Shown here in pieces: positions 40,791 to 50,290 of a DNA stretch of 64,000 nucleotides; the first letter of the stretch is position 1; every line of letters begins with the position of its first letter. Made by a program: the position numbers and the translations under genes. The stretch is from Taenia hydatigena. Its lineage: Eukaryota > Platyhelminthes > Cestoda > Cyclophyllidea > Taeniidae. The notes under the pieces were generated by a model that did not search any database, had not been told where the DNA came from, and worked only from the letters and a program-made list of their open reading frames with translations. The stretch spans positions 1,736,001 to 1,800,000 of the forward strand of contig JADWOT020000005.1 in the NCBI GenBank assembly GCA_036345935.2, given 5' to 3'.

Positions 40791-42976
40791 CCACTCCCTT
40801 CAGTGTCATCCTCCGTGCCTGCCAGTTTGGCTGAAATTCTACCGGCTCACGTGCTTCCCAAATTGCGTGTTTGGCTGCCTCGCTCGCCAGCTGTCCTGAT
40901 GTCTGGCAGGCCGCATTTTCCTCACGAATGCCTCTCAATAATTATTACTTTGACCATTAAATAGATTAGATGCAAAGCACACCAATCTGACGGCATTATC
41001 AAATCCGATTTGCAATTTCGCTGGCTCGTGATGGTAAGTGCTAGAATAAACTGTAGGGCTCCGGAATTCACGAATTGTGGGGAGGTGGAGGGAATTTTCG
41101 TTGTGTGAATTTGAGTAACTTGGAGTAAGGAAGAAAGGTCAGGCTACTGGTGAGTCGATACTTAAATGTCTAATACATTGCGGAGATGGTCCTGTAGGTA
41201 CTCCACTGGAGTGGATAATACAGAACCTTTACAGGTGCTGTTTTTGACCTTAGTGCTAAGATTGAAACGCCTAAAGCGCATCAAATCGGTAGATTCGGTA
41301 AGCCACCCCAAAATTAAGCAAGATATTGTATTGCATCAAGGTGATGCCAGGGCAAATGGGACTTCGAAGCCACAAAAGTCCCCTTTGGCGTAGTTAGGCT
41401 CGTGTATTAATATGCAATTCTACTTTCTTATCAAATTCCTAGCCTGCTTTTATGGTTTGTAATGGGGATGGTATCGTAAAAATCCACATTCTGCAGGGTT
41501 CATTTTACTGTGTACAACATTCAGCATTAGGTCATGGCATTGCTATGGATCAAATGAAGGGCATGGACTAACATGGCGTTAGCTGTGGTGTGGCTGCGTT
41601 CATAAAGCACTGCGAGTTCCGATATAATCAGATTTCGCCGAAATGTTTGGTTGATCGTATGCACAAATAGAGACAGCAATTGTTTGTCCCGACCTCTAAT
41701 TAGTGAAGTCATAGTAGTTTCTTGAAGGACGATTGATACATTTCTGCCGTGTCGAATCCAGACTCCATTCTACAGTACGGCCAGTAATGCGGGATTCGCA
41801 CTAATCGGGGCACAGGCTTAGGTTCGGTTCCTATTAAACTCAATATTTAGTCAATTATGCCGCCAAGGTGTTAGAAAGTTAAGTTGAAGACCTGGATCCG
41901 TTGATGACATGGAATGTTCCAGAATCTTGCACACACAGAACTGTGCGTGGTTGCCTGCACGTGGATATTATTGCCCGAATAAAATTGGTCCGTCTCCCAG
42001 CATTCCTGATGACACCGCCTAGGTCAGCATCCCACCAATACTAGATTTGTTTCAAAAAAGTGTTACGAGCTTTCAGTTACTCTTCTATTTTAGAGCTATT
42101 ATTCTCCTCATTCACTTTACTAAGTTGTACAATAATTATAGTTGGCATTTAGGGCAAGAATTCGACCATCACATTATAGACGAGGCCCTGAGCGCTTTGA
42201 TCTACTTCTATTCATTCAACAGTAAGTGAGGGCAAGCATCACCAGGGCACCATCATGTCCACGAGGATCAATTTACCAATGAAACTTAAAGGGGCGACGA
42301 ATGAACGGGTCTGGACTCAAAGGTACAGCCCATGACATCGACTAACTGCCAACGGACTTGGAAGTAAGAGAATAAAAGCAAGGCGCTGAAGAAGGCAAGA
42401 CGTGTTGAGTACCACTGGGTAAAAGTTGAGGTCATTAGGTGAGCATGTGAAAAGCCTATTTATCCGAACGCTGTCGGTTGGCGGATAGGGTCAGGTACTT
42501 TAGCCATGCTGCACTTGTACCTATTGTCTTAAAAATTCAATCCTGAACATGCCCGACCGCCTCAAAAACAGGTTTGGAGGACACCTATGGCTCCAGAAAA
42601 GTTTATGTTTCTACTTCTCAGGAGTGGCTGCTTCGTGGCTGGCTCTAGAATAGTCTAGTGCTTTGCCCCCTGGCTTATTTAAGTAAGTAGTGTTAGAAGG
42701 GAGAAAGATTTGTCATTTGCCATCATGCTGTCAAAAATAATGCAAAATTGTCTAGAATACCTGTGCGCTTTGGGATCCTTAATCTTACCAACCTCCAGAC
42801 CAAATACTCAGTGGGCTACTTCTTCATAGCGTGAGGTTCTGTGCATCAACGTGCGTGAACAAACATACAGACGCGACGTACGTGCATATGGAGCCTATTT
42901 CCTTGATAACATATAACGTCCAAGTCATAATCTAAGTTATCCACAAATCCATTCGAGTGCACGCACCGCCAACCGC
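40791..42976. other. No confident gene
   Basis: A possible exon end lies at 42,222, where a GTAAGT donor follows an open segment that begins after an ATTATAG acceptor near 42,140. The peptide is not recognisable. Nothing else is supported here. Confidence 0.4.
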
Positions 42977-43135
42977 TTGGTCTTTGTCCCCAAAAACAAA
43001 CCAATGAAACAGATATACGTGTTAGAAAAGAATCTCAACCCCGATCGCACAGTGCATGCAACAGAGACTCTTCTAAAGGGACAACAAAGGACCGTTTCCA
43101 GGACCGTGCATATTTTGGCGTGCCCCTTGCCCTCA
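42977..43135 (+). pseudogene. Possible FN3 C-terminal-half remnant
   Basis: The open frame contains VLEKNLNPDRTVHATETLLK and then a TVSRTV-like strand. This resembles the E-F-G strand region of fibronectin type III domains (L-x-P-x-T-x-Y-x-V), with the F-strand Tyr replaced. It lies about 400 bp upstream of the signal-peptide exon of the clear FN3 gene on the same strand. It could be the tail of another, upstream family member. The call rests on pattern only and could be chance. Confidence 0.28.
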
Positions 43136-43440
43136 GGAGCCAAAGGACCAGTGACACCAACTTCATCCCCAGGTTTCTTGAGTAGCTTAAATCCATGCTC
43201 TACGTTGTTTTGATATTCGTCTGCGTCCCAAGAGCGTAAGTGCTGTTTAGTTGGCGGTAGAACAAATCAAAAACTGAGGCTCTAGATACTACAAACCGAG
43301 TCTTGTGCACCCCATTTGCCCTGATTGTATCCATTCCCGTTCAAATAGTTAATGAACGAAAGCTTTTCAGCAGACGGTTCTGTAGACCAACGTGTTAGAG
43401 CCAGCACAGACGTGACGTGCGGTGTGAACGCAATCATCAG

Positions 43441-43498
43441 TCAGTCAGGAAAAGCTGACTGAGCATGAGTTCATCTACTAAGATTCTTTGTGAGAATC
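43441..43498 (+). promoter_or_regulatory. Two adjacent hairpins 5' of the signal-peptide exon
   Basis: TCAGTCAG-GAAAAG-CTGACTGA (43,441-43,462) forms a perfect 8-bp stem with a 6-nt loop. GATTCT-TTGTG-AGAATC (43,482-43,498) forms a 6-bp stem with a 5-nt loop. Both lie within 100 bp of the ATG at 43,532. They could be 5'-UTR structures or palindromic protein-binding sites. No TATA box or initiator is obvious. The regulatory role is a guess from position. Confidence 0.25.
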
Positions 43499-43531
43499 AT
43501 CACAAAAGTTGCTGATGTCGCAAGGTTGAGG

Positions 43532-43610
43532 ATGAATGCCATTCAGCTATTGCTCGTGGTCCTAGCATCAGTGGCCACATGGTCACACTATGCGTGGTGT
43601 CACAGTGCAC
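43532..43610 (+). CDS. Exon 1 of FN3/mucin-like membrane protein: signal peptide
   Basis: From the ATG at 43,532 the frame encodes MNAIQLLLVVLASVATWS and then a short polar stretch ending in WCHSA. This is a textbook secretory signal: a short N-region, a Leu/Val-rich core, and small residues before a plausible cleavage site. The frame runs into a donor-like C/GTAAAC at 43,611, which leaves the reading frame in phase 1. That is exactly the phase with which the FN3 exons downstream begin (one base before AT CTT). Signal-peptide exon, phase-1 intron and FN3 exon is a common animal arrangement and is the layout of the taeniid EG95/45W antigen genes. The donor lacks the +5 G, so splicing may be weak. 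The downstream exons are broken, so the gene is probably dead as a whole although this exon looks intact. Confidence 0.6.
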
Positions 43611-43725
43611 GTAAACGCAGTACTCATTTCATAGGTCAAGAACAAGCCATTTCATAGGCTGACATGGGTCTGGAAAATTCTTATTAGCACACCGTGGGTG
43701 GGATGCGATCACACCGTTTTCTGAA

Positions 43726-43752
43726 GCGAGGATGCTGGTTCAATTCTACCTC
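43726..43752 (+). repeat. tRNA-like / possible SINE head, copy 2
   Basis: GCGAGGATGCTGGTTCAATTC followed by TACCTC closely matches 40,747-40,775, including the B-box core (GGTTCAATTC, 43,737-43,746). It lies inside the presumed first intron of the FN3 gene, on the same strand. No T run follows it. The upstream sequence (GGGTGGGATGC..) could be a decayed 5' arm, but no cloverleaf forms. Confidence 0.38.
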
Positions 43753-44058
43753 AGGTTGGTGACAACATTCATCCTGCACGATGACTTTGCTTTCGCAATG
43801 ATTAAGATGCTTACATACCTTTTACTGACCCACTCTCACTTGCGCACGTGTAGAGTCATTCAGCGAATGAGAATAATCGAGTGATTGACAAATATAATGT
43901 GGATAACAAACTATTCAAAGCATGGAAATGGCCATAAATTACTACTGATGCATTAAGTACTTCCTCTCGTTCCTCAGTGCATCACGTCGCATTAGATCGC
44001 AATCAAATTGCCTTCACGTCCTCCAAATCAGCTTTTAAAATGCTTCTGAATTCACATA

Positions 44059-44262
44059 TTGCTCTGCAGTAACTGGGGCCATATTGCACCTCTGAATTTT
44101 GCATTTCAACCCGTTCATTTGCACGGCCTATTTCTGAGGAACATGAGCTCCACAGAATGCGTAAAGATTATTGGTGTACCACCTCTATCACAAATTATAA
44201 AAACAGGCAGGAAATTGAGGAAGAGAAGAATTGCTTCTTTTTCATCCAAACGCTACAAATGA
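44059..44262 (+). pseudogene. FN3 domain 1, N-terminal half (decayed exon)
   Basis: The open segment reads APLNFAFQPVHLHGLFLRNM and then a VKIIG..LSQIIKTGRK stretch. The pattern fits the A and B strands of an FN3 domain (P-x-N-F..., alternating hydrophobics), with the expected B-strand Trp replaced by Asn, followed by a plausible C strand. An acceptor-like TGCTCTGCAG lies just upstream, but its phase does not match exon 1 without a shift. The frame ends at a stop at 44,260-44,262. Together with 44,428-44,600 it would make the first FN3 domain of the gene. The assignment is weaker than for the second domain. Confidence 0.4.
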
Positions 44263-44427
44263 ACACCTACAAGTATGAAAAACCGACAGTTGAGGCAACA
44301 TTTTATAGAAAAACAAAGAAGTGGGCACGTTAACACACGACCCTAGGGACGTGCAAGGGGATTTCGGTGGCTTCGAGGTCATTGGTGAGGATTGATAGTC
44401 CAGTTCTACGAAATTCGTGGTATTCAG

Positions 44428-44600
44428 AGGTGAACCTACTGCTGGAGAACGAGGGTGTCAAGTAGAGGGACTGATCCCATCATTATCGCATGCATTCACA
44501 GTGCGTGGACTAATGCTGCCCGACATTTACATCGAGTTGGCTGACCCGTTAATAGTTGAAGTATTGAACGCAAATATATCCTTGTCTTCCAATCTTAGCC
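44428..44600 (+). pseudogene. FN3 domain 1, C-terminal half
   Basis: After an acceptor-like GTGGTATTCAG the frame reads VEGLIPSLSHAFTVRGLMLP and then DIYIELADPLIVEVL. This is the E-F-G strand signature of FN3 (G-L-x-P-x-x-x-H/Y-x-F-T-V-R-G). Its tail ADPLIVEVL matches the tail ADPLVFGVA of the separate exon at 52,010-52,244, so the two are paralogous. It lies 150 bp upstream of the next FN3 exon. No good GT donor is left at its 3' end, and the frame continues open to 44,713. The FN3 assignment comes from the paralogous comparison within this window as well as from the strand pattern. Confidence 0.55.
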
Positions 44601-44750
44601 CACTTCTATGCAAGCAGCGGTTGTTTCGAACACTTCCACTTTTGTGTTTGAGCTTTTACATCCATCGATTTTTACGCGAACATGGGGACATATTAGGACC
44701 TATTTCTCCTTAGTTTATAATCATTGGTCAACTCGCCCTGCTTTCTGCGG

Positions 44751-45116
44751 ATCTTAGTGCTCCCCAGAATGTGAAGCTTGAAGCCGTCGACGTGGTATCC
44801 GCTAGCTAAACCCAACGGCCTCACTACCGGTTACACCATTGAATGGAGTATCGATAATGGGGAGCAGAAAAGCATTCGTATCTCCTCAGGTCAATTCTAT
44901 GCCTTCATGGACTTGAAGCCACAAGCATCCTTTTCTGCCTCCGATTGTGCGCGCATCAGCACCACCTGTAAATCGAGGCTAGTCTATTTTACCCGTTTTA
45001 CCAAGTGCAGTGGTGTGGTTTTTCAACTTTTGGGATTGCCTCAAATTGGATGTTTAACGCCGTCTTCTTTGTCACAACCATCAAAATCTACTAAGTCACT
45101 AATTATTACTTACTGA
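44751..45116 (+). pseudogene. FN3 domain 2 (frameshifted, acceptor lost)
   Basis: Translation begins (x)-LSAPQNVKLEAVDVVSA, a classic FN3 A-B strand start. A stop follows at 44,807 in that frame. The rest of the domain continues in another frame: KPNGLTTGYTIEWSIDNGEQ, ISSGQFYAFMDLKP, and a final ASFSASDCARIST strand. A small indel near 44,800 has therefore removed the B-strand Trp/Pro-Pro linker and shifted the frame. The expected acceptor reads CTTTCTGCGG where the sister exons have AG, which means AG has changed to GG. The exon starts in phase 1, like the FN3 exons at 52,447 and 60,502. These lesions make the domain unusable as it stands. Confidence 0.8.
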
Positions 45117-45304
45117 CATGAGTTTCACTGCAAACATTTGAATTACACATTTATCAAGGTTGTCAGACATGCCTTTGATGCAGATAGATTACATGCATAC
45201 TCAGATGGATATCTTGAAAAGATGTTAATTCGCGTAAAGTAAGGACGGTTTGCTGCCCTCTTTGGGGAAGCTTCCGCAACTCCTGCATCAGTCAGTCAGT
45301 TTCT

Positions 45305-46556
45305 GCGATTACTATGACCGAAGGACCTACTCACACTTATTTAGTCGCCGCGTCTGATGATAAGGAATCTACCCCAGCTCCTGCAATCAAAACAGGCAGA
45401 TCTAATTCGACGCTCGAAACCACCATGACAGGACGGTCTCCTTTAGCTTCCCCAAGCATCACGATATGGAAACTGCCTCGGCTCCTCTACCCATCCCGTC
45501 CACGATATCTACCTTGACTTCTGCGATTACCGACAAGGGGATCTCTACAATGGTTGCCGCAACTATCACTACTACCCAATCTACATCGACCCCCTCATTC
45601 ACCATGGCAACTCTGTCCAAACTTAGTCCCCCAATCCCCATGACCAGCGGATTTACTTCCAATTCTGCGATAAGCACTACTAATGAACCCCATTCTACGA
45701 CTGAAATCATCGCTAACAGGGAGTCTACTTCGGCTCCCGCAGTCATAACCAGCGAATGCATGTCGACTTTCGTGATGGTCATGACTAGGAGGTCTGCTTT
45801 GCCCACTGGACTTGCAAACTCAATGCGATTTGAATCTTCTCCCGTAATCGGTACGCGTGAAGTACCTACCTCACCTCTTGTAGCCGCTGCGATTGAGGGC
45901 TCTACCTTGACTTCTTTATTCACAATAACAAATTAATTGTAATCAAAGCATTTAATTGTCATGACGAAACGATCCACTCCGACTTCTGTAACCGCCAATA
46001 CGAGAGAACCTTCGTCAACTCCCAAAATCTTCTCTACCCGGAAGTCCACTTTAGAGCCTGGAGGCACAACTAGCGAATCTGCCTTGAATTCCGTGCAAAC
46101 TGCGACTGAGGTATCTGCCTCGATTTCTGCAATCAGAATATCAAAGCGGCATGCATCGTCCCCTGTAATCACTAAAAGAGGGTGCCTGCTTTCCTCTTCG
46201 CAACGGCCGCCCTAATTCAACCTCTGTAATCACTATGATTAGAACACCCACATCGACTTCTTCAATCACCACAAACAGAGAATCAGCATCGACTCCTTTG
46301 CACACCTTGAAAGGGGAGACATCCACTACTCCTGCATTCACCACAACTAAAGCATCTATGAGGACTGTCGTAGTTAAAAATACTGAGGATTCCCTTCGAT
46401 TCCTATTACACAACTGGCAGATCAACATCAGTTCTCACAATCTTTAAAAGTGGCGGATCTCTCTTGACTTATACTTTCAATACGTCTGACGGATTCGCTT
46501 TGACGTTTGCAATTTCTGCAATTGTACTAAACAGCATGGCCATCGTCCTTGTGTGA
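45305..46556 (+). pseudogene. Ser/Thr-rich 12-residue repeat stalk with C-terminal transmembrane segment (gene copy 1)
   Basis: The region encodes a mucin-like stalk built of roughly thirty 12-residue units (36 bp), close to STSTPAITTNRE or STSAPAITTTGR. Runs in exact 12-residue register include ESTPAPAIKTGR / SNSTLETTMTGR and PTSTSSITTNRE / SASTPLHTLKGE / TSTTPAFTTTKA. The frame is spread over several segments: 45,314-45,517, 45,466-45,936 (stop), 45,961-46,215 and 46,235-46,447. It then changes to a third frame ending SDG and FALTFAISAIVLNSMAIVLV, with a stop at 46,554. The last 20 residues are a clear transmembrane segment, recurring at 53,405-53,452 and 58,315-58,371. The product would be an O-glycosylated, type I membrane stalk for the FN3 domains. 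At least three frame changes and one in-frame stop mark it as a pseudogene. Confidence 0.72.
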
Positions 46557-46919
46557 ACTTTCACCTCGTAACTATTTGCAGTTCAGACCATGGTATGCCT
46601 AATCCTTTGTCATTAACATTAACACCCAAAGCACATAGCATTCACCATTTAATCATAATCCTACGAATTAAGCATAATAAGCATGAATGGCTTCACGTAA
46701 TTGTGTCAAGGTATCCTTAACTGGTCACATAAAGCGGCATAAACATTTATGCATTCATCGTGGGCTCAACATTCTCAAAGTTGCACGTACGATGTGTATT
46801 AGCAAAGAGACATTCAAGGTAGTAAAGTAGCTTTAGCAGTGATCGAGTCATCTGGTAAAAACTGTAAATTTACATGCTGCAACTTAAGCCGTCAAGTGTT
46901 GCAAATTGAAGAGCCTACG
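46557..46919. other. Downstream flank, nothing recognised
   Basis: This is the 3' flank of the copy-1 stalk. No AATAAA is found close to the stop at 46,554, and no repeat was recognised. Confidence 0.4.
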
Positions 46920-47140
46920 TGGGCGAGTGGACAGGATCCATTTAATTCGTCGACCAGATTAGTAGATGAATAGGTCATCTGGACAAGCGATCTTAGCATT
47001 CATCACGTGTGAGTCGACACGCACGCATGCGATGTGCTTGCAACCGGCCAATGGAAGTAGCCCCGACTCACTCCCTCGACTCAGTCATGCGTACCCTCCG
47101 GTGTCTAGTTGGCTGCGGGCCTAGAATAGTCAGTAGCCCA
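46920..47140 (+). repeat. Dispersed repeat R3, copy A
   Basis: The landmark words GGACAGGATCCA (46,929-46,940) and CACGTGTGAGTCGACACGC (47,004-47,022) recur, in decayed form and similar spacing, on the - strand at 62,764-62,862. The second word recurs on the + strand at 63,059-63,076 (GTGTGCGAGTCAACACGC). A GTGTCTAGTTGGCTG word near 47,100 is also similar to one near 48,980. This is probably an old short interspersed element. Boundaries are approximate. Confidence 0.4.
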
Positions 47141-48779
47141 CTTCAACTGTAGGTAGAACAGCTTATAACATAATAAATAGCCAATGAGGAGGAGGTGGTT
47201 GTGCGGCAGACTTTTGCTAGAGAGTTCGCAGAAGTAGCCACGAGAAGAGAATCGTCAAGAGAGTTAAACGGAACGTTGGCTGGCTTCATGTTGATATGCC
47301 AGCAAGTTTGCTCCTCATCCTCCCCTACCATAAAAGAAGCCTGATTTTACCTTTTTGAGACCACACAACAGAGAAAAATATAGTTGCTCGGCTGGGTGAG
47401 TTGGAAAAGTCTTGTAAATGGACGATTGTGGAGCTCAAACAGGTAACGCGGTTTCAGCAATCACTTCAGAGAACCTGTTGCAAAGCTAGAGTAGGTGAAG
47501 AGAGTGCGTAAGGGAGAAGGAGAGCAATCTGTCAAACTGAACTGGGTACCTTTTGATTAGCTCGTATTCTTGTTATGGTGCTCAATATGATGTTTGGGCG
47601 GAGGTTGACTGGAGGAAGTGGCGACTCGACTACATCTTCCAGGGTTCAGCAATTTGTCAAGGCTGGAACCATGATAAACAAAGATAACATGGAACTTGAC
47701 GCCGCCACAGATTCACGCTTATCTGATTGGCGAGTGCCGCTCATTTTCATAGGAAACTTGACCCATCTGCGTCCACTCGCCTTCGTTTCCTCTCATCATC
47801 AGTTTTTTCAGTCCGCATTAAAAACGGAATGTGCTGTGCTCGGAGATGTTTATTAGCCAATGCGTACGTTTCTCCGCTCCTATCTTTTACGAAAAGTGAG
47901 GGTGAAAATACAGAAATGAGTGTGGAGAAGTGCAGCAGTATTTAAATGTCCACCTATGCCTATTTACACATCTTTCAAACTGAATTATAAGACAAAGTGG
48001 ACTCTGAGATGTTTGGACCTGATGAGATAGGATGAGATGGGATGGAATCAGGTTGGATGGAGTCGACAGCATTTATGGCTCTAAGGGTCGCTTGCTGACA
48101 AGCTAACAGCTTCTCTCTAATTATCGCTGCTTCTATTCAGACTGCAAGTTTGATATGACAAAAAGCACTAAATACACATCTATGCAGTTTCTCAAATAGT
48201 TTCGAAATGCAACTGAGATTAACACCAACCAAGATGCGAAATGAGTTTGTTCACGCGTCTGACACATCCTCCGTCCCCTACAGCTCAGCTACATGGTCTA
48301 TGTCAGTGTATATCACTAACTATTCCATCCACTCAAAATGTCACGGCTGAAAAGTTGCGTCCCTCGAAAGTGCCATTTATTCATTGCAGATATTGACCAA
48401 GTAGACAATGGTCGGTCTTCGCCTTATCATTAAGTGGTCAGCCATAGTGAATTATTGTTGAATGCCAGATACAGATTCAAGCATTCCCCTTCAAATCCAC
48501 TGACTTCGAACAGAGCTTGCATCTCTAAGCCGAAGTCAAAATAGTAAGCTGGACTGTAAACAGACTAGTTGCTTGGTTTGATAAAGTTTATCGTTTTCAA
48601 GGGGCCCAAAATTTGGCTTTAACACCAAGGGTGTCTTCACCTTCAGAGAAGCTATGCGGTTTAACTCTCCAGAAGCGACCACGACTGTGGAGCATTTTTG
48701 CAACCACTCACAATTGGTTATGCCATCTGATCGTCTAGATAGTCACTCTGAGGCCTGTATCCATTAACCCCTCCCTCGT
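47141..48779. other. No recognisable gene
   Basis: Short frames only, for example 47,575-47,856 (+), with no recognisable motif and no splice context. Nothing supported. Confidence 0.45.
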
Positions 48780-49060
48780 CTGCCCGATTCGGTCGACTGA
48801 GTCACTTGAATGCATTTAGGTGGAGAAAGAGCCACAGAATCGGACTCAGATCCATCGCAGTATCAGGCTCAAGATCCACTGACCATTCACTGTTTGCCCG
48901 CACGTGCGTCATATCGGTTTATTGGCTCGTACGCGTCGATCGGTGTGGTTCTCTGCCCTGAGCCTTAAGTCCACCTAGTGTCTATCTGGTTGAGGTGGCA
49001 ATGTAACCCACACCACTCTTCCACATGGAAAGCTTGGGCTGCATCATCCTGCCCCTTTGT
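48780..49060 (+). repeat. Possible R3-related repeat, copy B
   Basis: A GGACTCAGATCCA word near 48,852 and CCGCACGTGCGTC near 48,897-48,910 sit at R3-like spacing. The right part (CACACCACTCTTCCACATGG, about 49,008-49,027) resembles ACCACTCGTCCACATA near 59,562. Similarity is low and was judged by eye. Confidence 0.28.
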
Positions 49061-50175
49061 TTGGGTAATTACGAATGGCAAGTCGTCCCTTGCCCTGTCC
49101 ATCAATTAAAGCGGCTGTATTCGTTAACACATCTTCCTATTCCGAGTATTTCCTCATGTCATACTCTGAAATTTGTCGCCCCTTTGATGCGTTATTGCCC
49201 TCTTTATCAATAAATTTAGTCAAACTCGTGATGTTTATGAGTAAGTTGATTGGATCGGCGCCACTTTAGCACTGCAGCTGCCACTGTCAATCACATTAAC
49301 TATCCCACCTGAACGGTAGTTGCATCATTTTGTGGCAATCGTTTTGCGTTTTTGCCTTCCTTTTGGCGCCAGTTTTCACGATAGCCTCAGTCACTTAAAT
49401 TTGCTTTTGCGATAGAGGTTAAATCCATTTAGGTACGCCGAACACTAAAGAAAGTGAAAACTATATAAATTAAGGGAGTTCTCGTGAGCTTTCGCGAGTT
49501 CGCCTTTAGTGTTTAGGCTGCTAGTCAATGAGTGGTTTGGGAATACGGTGCACAAGTTTTCGCTAGCTATCATGTTTGCGCTGCAATAAGCACGACTGGA
49601 CGTAATAAAGATGAACGTTCAAGAGAACATAGATATTTTTCTTTGTCAAAGAAGAAGGGAAAGACAATGCAAAGAGCAATCACAAGGCAGTAAGAGCCAT
49701 GTTTAATATTAGTTGTTTCCTGTACTTGAGTTTCGATGAATAGGTGCAAAGCAATACGCCTTTGCCTTTTCCGTGTTGCGATGGTTAAATTATTTTAACA
49801 TTGCGCAAAATGCTATTAATGAAAAAAGGATACAATAAATGTTAATTTCTAAGGAACAGCCCACAAGACCGTTAATAGTTTTGGAACCCAATGATGCAGT
49901 TTCCTATCGTTTCCAATCCTACCAGCCACACAAAAGAATGGTAGCTGAATAACGTGCCAGTCAGATAGAAACCTTCGTTGTGCTCTCCGCGCCACCTCTA
50001 AATCTTACACGCTTTCAAGTTTAGCGTGGCAATTTTGGCAGCGTGCATGTAAGGTATGTTGGTTACTGAAGTATTAGCCGACTTTAAATGCACTGAACAA
50101 TAGCATCAACCGTTCAGGAGGCACTGTTTGGTTGTGCGAATCGTCACATAAATGACGGCCTCCATAGCTACGCAG
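49061..50175. other. No recognisable gene
   Basis: No exons, tandem repeats or RNA genes recognised. Confidence 0.45.
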
Positions 50176-50290
50176 ATCGGTCGTCTGCGACTCCATGTAA
50201 TACCACCTGCATATCTAGCACAATCGATCATACTTGCCAATGGCATGCGGTGTCACGGCGTGCATGAAGGCACGATTTGCTTTGTAGGTC
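50176..50290 (-). repeat. Dispersed repeat R2, copy A (inverted relative to copy B)
   Basis: The reverse complement of this block aligns with 62,411-62,524 over about 110 bp. The alignment includes a 15-bp identity (ATGATCGATTGTGCT; here 50,217-50,231 on the opposite strand), CCGTGACACCGCATGCCATTGG against CCGTGACACCACGTACCATTGG, and matching CTACAAAGCAAAT / CCGCAAAGCGAAT left parts. The translated frames also match between copies, but both have stops nearby, so shared ancestry of a non-coding element is the simpler reading. Confidence 0.65.

Noticed and set aside
45459..45923. 154-codon open frame on the - strand, Val/Glu-rich
   Set aside because: It is the shadow of the + strand Ser/Thr repeat. 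A 36-bp unit without stops in one frame stays open in several frames. The hydrophobic tail and frame-to-frame homology support the + strand here.
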